Source of the DNA: Dinghuibacter silviterrae
GTDB lineage: Bacteria; Bacteroidota; Bacteroidia; Chitinophagales; Chitinophagaceae
DNA: 64,000 nt
Assembly (NCBI RefSeq): GCF_004366355.1
Contig: NZ_SODV01000001.1
Coordinates: 1,984,001-2,048,000 of the forward strand
Reading direction: 5' to 3'
Position 1 is the stretch's first letter, and the number at the start of each line of letters is the position of its first letter. The notes below the pieces were generated by a model that was not told the origin of the DNA, searched no databases, and saw nothing but the letters and a program-made list of their open reading frames with translations. The translations under genes and the position numbers were made by a program. Positions 34,462 through 42,928 of this stretch are shown piece by piece.

Positions 34462-36054
34462 TTAAGGAGTCGGCCAAAGGTTATGGGTCCCTACCAGGGG
34501 CGCAAAAAATGTCCTGTGCTCGCTACTGTAGGAATACGTCAGCCTGTTGGTGCGTAAGGGGTGCAGGGTGATCCAGGCGGGGGTGGTGAATGCCAAAACG
34601 GAGGCACCGTTGCGGCCAACCGCGACTTGTACCGGCCCCTGGGCCTGGAAAAATCGCGTATCCGCCATGCCCGCCGGCACGCTTACCGACTGACCGTTCA
34701 CCGTTAGCGTCGACGCCTTCCTAAGCAGCGTCACCACATCCACCGAATCCTCGGAAGCCGGATCGATCCCGGTTTCTACAGGAACAAGGGTAAAATCGTA
34801 GGGCGACGGTTTGGTGGCACGCGCGTACTGTTTGAAAAAGGCGATAGCCACGTCCCGGTCCGCGTAGGGGGAAGGCTCCTTTTTCCATACGCTTTTATAA
34901 TAGTTGAGCAGGATGGAAAAGCCCTCGTTGTGGTTGATCTCCGGGGCAAGGTGGTGTCCTTCTGGATAGTCGTTCCAGGTGATGATGTTCATCACCGGTA
35001 CGTCGTGATCGATCCCGAATTCCCACAGCTTCCGGAAGTTGTAGGAGAGACCTGTAACGATGTACTTCCGGTCTGACTTTTGGAGACCCGCGGCCGCCGC
35101 GCCCTCGGCACTAAAAATATTCCAGGTACCCTTGGCCAGCAGCTTGGATGTATAAAAGTCGCAAAAGGCCGAGCCCGTAAAGCTCCGGTGCCGCTTCGCA
35201 CAGGTGGCCGCCACCAGGTTTCCGATATAGTGCTCCCGGTAGGGAAGGGTCCATATCCAGCAGGCGGGGAAGTAATCCAGTATGTCGTTGAGCTTAACCG
35301 ATGTGATCTGTTCGTTGATGTCGTAGATACAGGCGAAGCGCTCGTGGACGGCGGTTGCCAGGTCGGTGAAGGCACGGGCCACGTAGTAGGCCGGGGTACG
35401 TGGCACGTCCGCATCCGAGCCGCCCGCGCCAACACCCGTGCCCTCTGGTATATCCGCCAACCCCGCCCCCGCCCAAAGGTACACGACCAACCGCCCATCG
35501 GGCGTCCGCAGCCACCGCGGATTATCGCGCCCGACCGCGTCCATGATCCGGTTGATCCGTCCGGCAAAGGACGCCACGCGGTCCGCCTGGGTTCCCCCGG
35601 AAGGATGGGAGATGCAAAACGTAAAGGAGAATGGAATATGGAGCGCCTCCGATACCCGGAAGTACGCCTCTATGATCTCGTCCCAGGCCTCCGTATGCAG
35701 GGGATAGTAAAACTGAAAAGCGTCGATACCACTGGCGCGTGCCGCCCTCAGGTCAAAGGCCACCGCGCTGTCCAGGGGTGCGCCGGTCAGGAGCGTATCC
35801 TCCATCGGCAGCACCTGCGTCAGCCCGCCTATGGACGCCGTGATGTTCCCGGTGGGGGAGAAAAAGTCCGGATTACAGCTGTCTTCGAATTTGTGTCCTT
35901 TGTAACGGATGATGTTTGTCATGCAATGGGCAACGACGATCTTCTTATCCGTGAGCGGGAGGCTCAGCGCCGCCGCGTTTTTCAGGCCATCCTGGGCACG
36001 CACGCCGCCACAGGTCAATGCCACGCCGATAATCACCAAGGCCTTTTTTTTCAT
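34462..36054 (-). CDS. GH71-like alpha-1,3-glucanase (mutanase)
   Basis: This 530-residue protein has a signal peptide (ending GGVRAQ, ~21). Its opening DKKIVVAHCMTNIIRY, the repeated barrel segments ASGIDAFQFYYPLHTE and RWLRTPDGRLVVYLW, and the later WNDYPEGHHL block fit GH71 endo-alpha-1,3-glucanases. GH71 enzymes cut fungal wall alpha-1,3-glucan and bacterial mutan. The family call rests on motif resemblance only. It is 10 bases from GH31 and is transcribed with SusD and SusC. Confidence 0.75.
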   Translation of the reverse strand: MKKKALVIIGVALTCGGVRAQDGLKNAAALSLPLTDKKIVVAHCMTNIIRYKGHKFEDSCNPDFFSPTGNITASIGGLTQVLPMEDTLLTGAPLDSAVAFDLRAARASGIDAFQFYYPLHTEAWDEIIEAYFRVSEALHIPFSFTFCISHPSGGTQADRVASFAGRINRIMDAVGRDNPRWLRTPDGRLVVYLWAGAGLADIPEGTGVGAGGSDADVPRTPAYYVARAFTDLATAVHERFACIYDINEQITSVKLNDILDYFPACWIWTLPYREHYIGNLVAATCAKRHRSFTGSAFCDFYTSKLLAKGTWNIFSAEGAAAAGLQKSDRKYIVTGLSYNFRKLWEFGIDHDVPVMNIITWNDYPEGHHLAPEINHNEGFSILLNYYKSVWKKEPSPYADRDVAIAFFKQYARATKPSPYDFTLVPVETGIDPASEDSVDVVTLLRKASTLTVNGQSVSVPAGMADTRFFQAQGPVQVAVGRNGASVLAFTTPAWITLHPLRTNRLTYSYSSEHRTFFAPLVGTHNLWPTP

Positions 36055-36132
36055 GATGGTCTCGTTATACGTAAAAGAATGCTAAGGGAGAGGTCCCGAA
36101 GGACCCCTCCTTTATTAAAAAGTACAGTAAGC

Positions 36133-37926
36133 TTAATACCCCGGGTTCTGCTGATTCGCTACCAGCGGATTCGAGTTGGTCTCGTTCAACGGAATAGGCC
36201 ACACATAACTTTTGTCGGACCACGAAAGCGGCGTGGTGACATTGTACGCCGATCCATAGTACGCGGCTTCGTTGGGCCCGAGGTGCCAGCGGCAGACGTC
36301 CAGCCACCACTGCCCCTCGTTAAAGAGCTCTGCCCAGCGTTCGTAGTACAGCGGGTTGTTGGCGAGGGAAGGGTCTGGCGCCATAGTCGCCGCCGTCAGA
36401 CTGGCATAGTCGATGGGTGATGCACTGTTGATCGGGTAGCCATAAGCACGACGTTTGACCTTGTTGATGTATTCCAGGGCGTCCGAAGGATCGCCGGTAT
36501 TGGCGCAGGCTTCGGCATACAGCAGGTACACATCCGCCATCCGCAGGAGGTGAAGGTTGACGTCGTCGGCCGGCCCGACATTGTTGATGTTGTTGAATAC
36601 GGGGGTGTATTTGCGGATGCTCCAGCCGTAGGTCCCCGCTCCCTGTTCGAAGTTGGGCCTGGACACCGGGTACCAATGCTGCCCGTCGGGCGACACCGAG
36701 TCAACCCAGGGTTGCAGCATGCTGATGTAAAGACGGGGATCCACCGTTCCGTTGGTGCGGGCGGCCAGGGCTGCGGCCTTATACACAGGGTCCATGACCT
36801 CTTGCGGGTTGTTGTAGCTGGGTCCCTTGGCGGCGTTGTAGTTTGGGTTGGCGACCAGGTTGTACGTACCGAGCTTGTAGCCATAACGCAGGACGTTTTT
36901 CCAGTGCGCGATCTCGTTCCCGTAGCCCATGGGGGTGCAGTTGCCTTCGGTTCCGTCGCTGCCAAGGGCCCAGGGCGGCCAGATCAACCCCATGATGGTG
37001 GTGGAGTTGGCGGCACCGGAATAGACGCCATAACCCCCGTAGGAATTCTGGTCGATGTTGAGTTCGAAAAGGGATTCGCGGTTGAATTTATACGCGGTGA
37101 TACCGATAAATTCGCCGCGCAGCGTATCATAGCCCACCAGGCCTTTGCCGCTGCCGATCACCGTGGACAACATGGTCTTGGCGGCGGCATAATTCTTGGT
37201 AAACACATACGCCTTGCCCAGGAGTGCCTCGGCGGCCACATCCGTGACGCGGCCCTCGTCGTTCCCCGTCCAGACCTGGCCCTTGAGCAGGGTGGCGGCT
37301 TGTTGGAGGTCGCTTTCGATCAGCGCCCAGACGTTCTTGATGGAGCTCCGGGGTTGCTGGCTTTGGGCCAGGGTCGTGGGGACGCCGTTAAAGATGGGGA
37401 CGCCCAGGGTATCCGTGGCGCTGGGGCTGGGGACGTTGTCTTCCCCGTAAAGACATTCCAGCTCGAAGTAGTAATAGGCCCTCAGGAAATACGCCTGGCC
37501 CTTGATAAGGGCGACCGTGGGCAGGTCAGAGGATTTGGCGTAGTGCTGGGTAAAGAGGTCGGCACCTTCCAGGAGTACGTTACAGTTTTTGACCCCCGTA
37601 AAAAGAACCTGCCAGGCCTCGTTAACGTATTCGTTGGTGGGACTCACGTTCACGGCGGCCATATCGTTCCAGGACGCGTCCCCGTTATAGATCGAGTTGA
37701 CCGCGTGTTCGGAGTTGGAAATGGCTTTGGGCAGGAAATGGAAACCGAACAGGCCCGGGTCGCGCAGGTTGGAGTAACAGGGCGCGAGCACGCTGTTCAA
37801 ACCGTCGAGCGTCGAAGGATAATTGCTCGTCGAATAAGCGTTGGTAGGGCCAACCAGGGAAGGATCCTTGGCACAGCCGGCACCCAGGACCAGGAGGGCG
37901 AGGGCGGTATATATCCGTTTTGTCAT
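36133..37926 (-). CDS. SusD/RagB family lipoprotein (alpha-glucan locus)
   Basis: This 597-residue lipoprotein (lipobox GAGC, Cys18) has the SusD fold with typical IKGQAYFLRAYYYFELECLYG and a C-terminal YYERWAELFNEGQWWLDVCRW segment. It lies 18 bases downstream of its SusC partner. It is the glycan-binding lid, presumably for alpha-1,3-linked gluco-oligosaccharides given the two hydrolases downstream. Confidence 0.93.
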   Translation of the reverse strand: MTKRIYTALALLVLGAGCAKDPSLVGPTNAYSTSNYPSTLDGLNSVLAPCYSNLRDPGLFGFHFLPKAISNSEHAVNSIYNGDASWNDMAAVNVSPTNEYVNEAWQVLFTGVKNCNVLLEGADLFTQHYAKSSDLPTVALIKGQAYFLRAYYYFELECLYGEDNVPSPSATDTLGVPIFNGVPTTLAQSQQPRSSIKNVWALIESDLQQAATLLKGQVWTGNDEGRVTDVAAEALLGKAYVFTKNYAAAKTMLSTVIGSGKGLVGYDTLRGEFIGITAYKFNRESLFELNIDQNSYGGYGVYSGAANSTTIMGLIWPPWALGSDGTEGNCTPMGYGNEIAHWKNVLRYGYKLGTYNLVANPNYNAAKGPSYNNPQEVMDPVYKAAALAARTNGTVDPRLYISMLQPWVDSVSPDGQHWYPVSRPNFEQGAGTYGWSIRKYTPVFNNINNVGPADDVNLHLLRMADVYLLYAEACANTGDPSDALEYINKVKRRAYGYPINSASPIDYASLTAATMAPDPSLANNPLYYERWAELFNEGQWWLDVCRWHLGPNEAAYYGSAYNVTTPLSWSDKSYVWPIPLNETNSNPLVANQQNPGY

Positions 37927-37944
37927 GATTCGTTGATTAATGGT

Positions 37945-40900
37945 TTAGAAATTCACATCCAGGCCAGCCGAATAAATCCTTGTCTGGGGATATTGCGGTA
38001 CGGCGTCGATGCCCCGGGTGGTCACCCCCACCGTATTGCCGACAAAACCCGATTGGGCGGCGGCGGAATATCCACTGCCGACTTCGGGGTCGAGACCGGT
38101 GTATTTGGTGATCGTAAAGAGGTTGTTGGCCATGACAAACAACCGCGCGCCTTTGATCCCGGCCTTGTTGAATAAGGGGTTCGAGAAGGTGTAGCCGATC
38201 TGAAGGTTTTTGAGCTTCAGGTAGGCGCCGTTCTCTACAAAATAGCTGTTGACGGTGGTATAATTCCCGTTCGGATCGAGGGTGAACGTATTGTTCGCGG
38301 CATTGGCCACGCCCAAACGAGGCTGGGAGGTCAGCCCGTTTGATCCAAGGTAAGCATCGCCAAAGACCTTGCTGGTGGTGTTGCCGTCTGCAAAGGGATA
38401 TTGCTCGTAGGCCTTTACACCATTGAACAATTGCACGCCGGCCACGCCATTGAATAAAGCCGACAGGTCAAAATTCTTGTAGTTCAGCCGGATGTTGACG
38501 CCATAAACCATCTTTGGGTTCGGATTGCCGATGACCTGCCGGTCGTTCGGGTTGAGGGTCGTCCCGTTTTTGCCGTCGTGGGCAAAGATCAGGTCCCCTG
38601 CATGCGCTTTGGGCTGAGCGCTGGCGGCCGCTTGTGCGTCGGTCTGGAACATCCCGGTGACCTTGTAACCATAGAATGAACCGAAAGGCAACCCTGACTT
38701 GGTGATGGTGATCGGCAGGTTGGGCATGATGTTGAAGGTCTGGTCCCCGTAGTTGAGATAGTTGTACCCGTCGTACAAGGCGTCATTGGTGATGCCGTCC
38801 AGGTTGGTCACCTTGTTGGTGTTGAAACCGGCGGTAAAGGTCACGTCGTATCCCACGGGGCCGGCGTTGTCCTTATACCCGATCAACAGGTCGACGCCTT
38901 TGCTGCTTACGTTGCCGATATTGACAAAATAAGGCGCGGTGAACCCGGAACTCAGCGGCAGGGTCAGCGCGTACAACATGTCTTTTGTCGTCTTGTTGTA
39001 CCATTCCAGGCTGAAATAAAGTTTCCCATGGAAGGCTTCCCCGTCTACACCGATGTTGGTTTCGGTGACGGTTTCCCAGTGCAGGTTGGGGTTGGGGATC
39101 GAGTTAAAAGTATTGGCGATCACCAAGGGTGCTCCCGGGGCGAAATTCTGCCCGCCGGAAGCCAGGCCGCCCGCGTCGGTGAACTGCGAATAAGTCGCCG
39201 TATACGTATACGGCGGTATGGCGCTGTTCCCCATAGTGCCATAGCTGGCGCGCAGCTTCAGGTTATTGACGACGTTCTTGACCGATTTGAAAAAGGTTTC
39301 GTCGCTGATGTTCCAGCCGGCCGAACCCGCGGTAAAGACACCCTTTTGTTTGTTGGGGCCAAAGACCGTATAGTTGGCATCCTGACGGATAGATCCTGAC
39401 AGGTAGTAGCGCCCGTCATAGTTGTAGTTGATCCGTCCAAACTGCGACTGGATCAACCCCTGTGGATCGCGATACCCTGTCAGCGCGAGGTTGGAAGCGG
39501 ACGTTTGTATAAAGGAAAAACCGGGCAGACCGGTGGACGTCATCGACGCATTTACCGTGTTGTAGTCATTGGTGATCTGCTCATACCCCGCAATGGCGTT
39601 GATCGAGTGCCGGCCAAAGGTATGGTCGAACGTCAATACATAGTTCTGGAGCAACTGCGTGCTTTCGATATAGTACTTGTCCAGGCTGTTGTAGGTCTGT
39701 ACCGAACCCGGGCCGTAGTTAAAGGCATTCTGGAAATAGTCCTGTGTCTCCAGGTAATAGTCGTAGCCAAAGTTCGCCCTAAAGGTCAGGTACAGCGGAA
39801 GCTTTACTTCGGCGTAGACGTTGCTGTTGAGGTTGTTTTTGACGTTTTGCGTAGTGGCGTTTTCGATCGCGCCCACGGGGTTCGGGCCGCTAAACGTAAA
39901 CCCGTTGTAGTTGGGAGGCGCCGTTCCCCAGGAGCCATCCTTATTCAAGATGGGGATGATAGGCAGCGAACGGAAGGGCGCGTTGTGGTAACTCAGGTCG
40001 TTGCGGCCCGGAACGGGGGGCGAGGTCTTACGTTGGGACAACGAGAGCTGTTCCCCGATCTTGAACCAGTTGGCCAGCTTAAAGTCGGTATTGACCCTGG
40101 CGCCCCCGATGGAGGACGCATTATTGAGGTATACCCCTTTGGCGTCGTTATAAAATCCGCTGACGAGGTAGTTGACCACCGGGCTCGACCCGGTGATGGA
40201 CAGGTTGTAATTTTGTTCCCGTCCGTTCGAGTACAAGGCCTTCGTCCAATCGGTGTTCGGCAACGTGTCTATCTGGGTGGCCCCGGTGAAAAACTTCGGG
40301 GCGACGATGTCCTCCAGTTTGATATAGCCATTTTTATCCAGCAGGTGCACCAACCTGGGTTTGACCACCCCGTACCGCATGCTGAAGCTGATGGCCGGTT
40401 TACCACCCAAGCCCTTTTTGGTGGTGATCACGATGACACCCCCCGCGGCGGCGGACCCATAGATGGCCGTGGCGCTGGCGTCTTTGAGTACATCGACCGA
40501 AGCGATGTCTTGTATGTTGATGTTGTCACCCGGTACCCGAACCCCGTCCACGATATACAAGGGGGCGGGCTGGTGAAGGGAAGACACGCCCCGGATGATG
40601 ATGGTGGGGGTGGCGTCGGGTGCGCCGGAGCTGCTCACCACTTCGACCCCAGCCGCACGTCCCTGCAGGGCGGCCGTAACGTTGGTCACCGGCTGATCTT
40701 TAAAGGAATTCCCCCGCACGGAAGAAACCGAGCCGGTGACATCCTTTCGTTTCTGGGTACCATACCCCACGACGACGACCTCGTCCAGGGAGCTTTTAGA
40801 GGGAGCGAGGCTCACTTCCACGCTCGAACGGCCGCCCACGGCAATGTCCTGGGTCTCGTATCCTACATAGGAGACCTGGATAGAATGGGTAGCGGAGGGT

Positions 40901-41103
40901 AAGGTGAGGGTGAAAGTACCTTGAGCATCGGTGGTCGTTCCGGTCCGCTTGCCCTTTACAAGGACAGAGGCGCCGGCCACCGGGTTCCCTTTTTCATCCC
41001 GGACGGTGCCGGTAAAGGGTTTGGTTTGGGCCTGGACCAGGAAAGCCAGGGCGAGAAGAAAAGGCAGGAGGAGTCCTTTCCTAAGCAATCGCGTTTTTGT
41101 CAT
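37945..41103 (-). CDS. SusC/RagA TonB-dependent receptor (alpha-glucan locus)
   Basis: This 1052-residue outer-membrane importer has a signal peptide (ending LVQAQ, ~26), a carboxypeptidase-like domain (FTGTVRDEKGNPVAGASV), and the TonB box/plug (EVVVVGYGTQKRKDVTGSV) with IVDGVRVPGDNINIQ and KDASATAIYGSAAAGGVIVIT. The barrel follows. There is no STN domain, which fits control by the DUF6377 protein rather than ECF/FecR. The start MTKTRLLRKG gives the normal signal peptide; the longer frame adds about 21 upstream residues. Confidence 0.94.
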   Translation of the reverse strand: MTKTRLLRKGLLLPFLLALAFLVQAQTKPFTGTVRDEKGNPVAGASVLVKGKRTGTTTDAQGTFTLTLPSATHSIQVSYVGYETQDIAVGGRSSVEVSLAPSKSSLDEVVVVGYGTQKRKDVTGSVSSVRGNSFKDQPVTNVTAALQGRAAGVEVVSSSGAPDATPTIIIRGVSSLHQPAPLYIVDGVRVPGDNINIQDIASVDVLKDASATAIYGSAAAGGVIVITTKKGLGGKPAISFSMRYGVVKPRLVHLLDKNGYIKLEDIVAPKFFTGATQIDTLPNTDWTKALYSNGREQNYNLSITGSSPVVNYLVSGFYNDAKGVYLNNASSIGGARVNTDFKLANWFKIGEQLSLSQRKTSPPVPGRNDLSYHNAPFRSLPIIPILNKDGSWGTAPPNYNGFTFSGPNPVGAIENATTQNVKNNLNSNVYAEVKLPLYLTFRANFGYDYYLETQDYFQNAFNYGPGSVQTYNSLDKYYIESTQLLQNYVLTFDHTFGRHSINAIAGYEQITNDYNTVNASMTSTGLPGFSFIQTSASNLALTGYRDPQGLIQSQFGRINYNYDGRYYLSGSIRQDANYTVFGPNKQKGVFTAGSAGWNISDETFFKSVKNVVNNLKLRASYGTMGNSAIPPYTYTATYSQFTDAGGLASGGQNFAPGAPLVIANTFNSIPNPNLHWETVTETNIGVDGEAFHGKLYFSLEWYNKTTKDMLYALTLPLSSGFTAPYFVNIGNVSSKGVDLLIGYKDNAGPVGYDVTFTAGFNTNKVTNLDGITNDALYDGYNYLNYGDQTFNIMPNLPITITKSGLPFGSFYGYKVTGMFQTDAQAAASAQPKAHAGDLIFAHDGKNGTTLNPNDRQVIGNPNPKMVYGVNIRLNYKNFDLSALFNGVAGVQLFNGVKAYEQYPFADGNTTSKVFGDAYLGSNGLTSQPRLGVANAANNTFTLDPNGNYTTVNSYFVENGAYLKLKNLQIGYTFSNPLFNKAGIKGARLFVMANNLFTITKYTGLDPEVGSGYSAAAQSGFVGNTVGVTTRGIDAVPQYPQTRIYSAGLDVNF

Positions 41104-41276
41104 AACAGTGGTTTTGATTTGGAATCGTTCGGGGGTAAAGAACGAAACCTTACCAGCGGATGACAACTTATCTAACGGCGATATAGGAAATAAAGCCCAA
41201 TTTGCCCCGGTGTAACTTTTTAACTAATTGATTTACAAAGAGTAGAAGATGTATTATGTTTTTATATATATAGAGC

Positions 41277-42875
41277 CTATAAGGCTTTAATCTGCATGAC
41301 TTTTTCCTCAAAAGTCTCATTCGGGACCAGGGAACGGTTCCGGATCCGGGTCTTATAGGTATATATGGTGTTGACCGAATACTCCAGGATCTTGGCAATT
41401 TTCTCATTATCGCTGATGCCCATCCGGATGAGGGCAAAGATCCGCAGGTCGGTATTGAGCAGCTCCCCCTCCTTCAGGTGGATCCGGTCCTCCGGCTTAA
41501 AGAGCGCGTTGAAGTCCTCCACAAAATGAGGAAAAAGCTTCAGGAACACTTTATCAAAATGTTGCAAAAGATCTTCTTTCTCCTTTTTGAGGTTGATATT
41601 CCCTGCGAGAAACCGGATATCCTCGAATTTCCGGTCCGACAGCTTCTGTTCTATCGCTTTTTTGAACTTTTCAACCTTGGTGAAGTAGTCTGAATTTACA
41701 TTGAAAAAATATCCAATGTATTCCTCCTTTATCTTATTGGCCTCCAACAGCTGGTGGTTGATCTCCTGGGTACGGGCGTGCGCTTCCGACAAGGCGCGCT
41801 GGGCCACCCGGAGCTTCCGTACCTGCAGGAAAATAATAATGGCCAGGGCCACGACAACCAGCAGCAAAAAGGTCACGACCGAGGCGTATTCGATCAGTAC
41901 TTTTCTTTGGCCCTCCACCGCGGCGATCTTTTCATCTTCTATGATCGGCAGGATCGCGCCGGCCTGTATCTTTCGCTGACGGGCCCCATAAAAAACCGCC
42001 TCCTTCATGGCCCGTTCTATATATATAGACGCGTTGCGCACATCCCCTTTTTTAAAAAGCTGTTCCGCCAGGTTGAGGATGGCCGAAGTTTCCTTGGTCG
42101 AGGACTGAATATCCGCGATCGCCGCCCGGATCAGCAGATCGATGGCCGAGTCCGTTTCTCCCTTCCGGATATAAATGTCCGCAAGGGTTGAAGCCACCAA
42201 GGCCACCTGGTGGGGCGCCAGGCCCTGGCGGCCGATGATCCGTTTAAAGCTCGCCGAAGCTTCGTCTATCCGCCCGCCTTTCAACGCCTGTAGCCCCCGG
42301 AAGTAAGAGAAATCAAAAGAGTTCGTCTGATACAGCTGCAGGGCCGAGTCCATATAAAGACTCCCCATCTGGTTATACGCCCCCGTATAATAACTGTCGT
42401 TGTCAAAATCCCCGAGGTCATAATAATACCGCCCCATCAGCGAATAAAATTCCGCACGGATGCTGTCGGGCGCCCCCCGGGCGTCCAGGGTATGCAGCGA
42501 ATCAAACGTTTCCTTGAATAAACCCGATGACACCAACGTAAACCCCAGCTTTATCCGCGCATACGTAATGCGGGCAGGGTCCTTCATCGCATACGCCACC
42601 GTTGTCAGCTTGCGGGCATACGCATAGGCTGAATCGTAGGTAAAGGACTTATACTCATTGAAAAGCTGGAGATAAATGTCGTACCGCTCGCCCAAGGTAA
42701 TCCCGTCGTGAAGGGCATTCTCCAACCCCGTGATGGTCTTGAGTTTTTGCTGGTCGTATGCCGGGGAAGCCGCAATGGCCTTATCCAGAGCCGCCAGCAG
42801 GCTGTCCCGGACGGGACTGCCCAAAACGTTGTTCAAAAAGAGCACAAGGAGCAAGCCAGTCGTGAAGCGCTTCAT
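41277..42875 (-). CDS. DUF6377 membrane transcriptional regulator
   Basis: This 532-residue regulator has a signal peptide or first helix at the N-terminus, a periplasmic TPR-like helical region (to ~320) and one membrane helix (YASVVTFLLLVVVALAIIIF). A cytoplasmic coiled segment, the DUF6377 region and a LuxR-like HTH at the C-terminus follow (IRMGISDNEKIAKILEYSVNTIYTY). Such proteins sit beside SusCD loci and probably sense a glycan in the periplasm and switch on the neighbouring operon. It is read in the same direction as SusC, with a 173-base gap. Confidence 0.85.
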   Translation of the reverse strand: MKRFTTGLLLVLFLNNVLGSPVRDSLLAALDKAIAASPAYDQQKLKTITGLENALHDGITLGERYDIYLQLFNEYKSFTYDSAYAYARKLTTVAYAMKDPARITYARIKLGFTLVSSGLFKETFDSLHTLDARGAPDSIRAEFYSLMGRYYYDLGDFDNDSYYTGAYNQMGSLYMDSALQLYQTNSFDFSYFRGLQALKGGRIDEASASFKRIIGRQGLAPHQVALVASTLADIYIRKGETDSAIDLLIRAAIADIQSSTKETSAILNLAEQLFKKGDVRNASIYIERAMKEAVFYGARQRKIQAGAILPIIEDEKIAAVEGQRKVLIEYASVVTFLLLVVVALAIIIFLQVRKLRVAQRALSEAHARTQEINHQLLEANKIKEEYIGYFFNVNSDYFTKVEKFKKAIEQKLSDRKFEDIRFLAGNINLKKEKEDLLQHFDKVFLKLFPHFVEDFNALFKPEDRIHLKEGELLNTDLRIFALIRMGISDNEKIAKILEYSVNTIYTYKTRIRNRSLVPNETFEEKVMQIKAL

Positions 42876-42928
42876 AACCAGGCTAATTTACGTTCTTTCG
42901 TGGTATCAATTTTGTATAAATACCAGCC

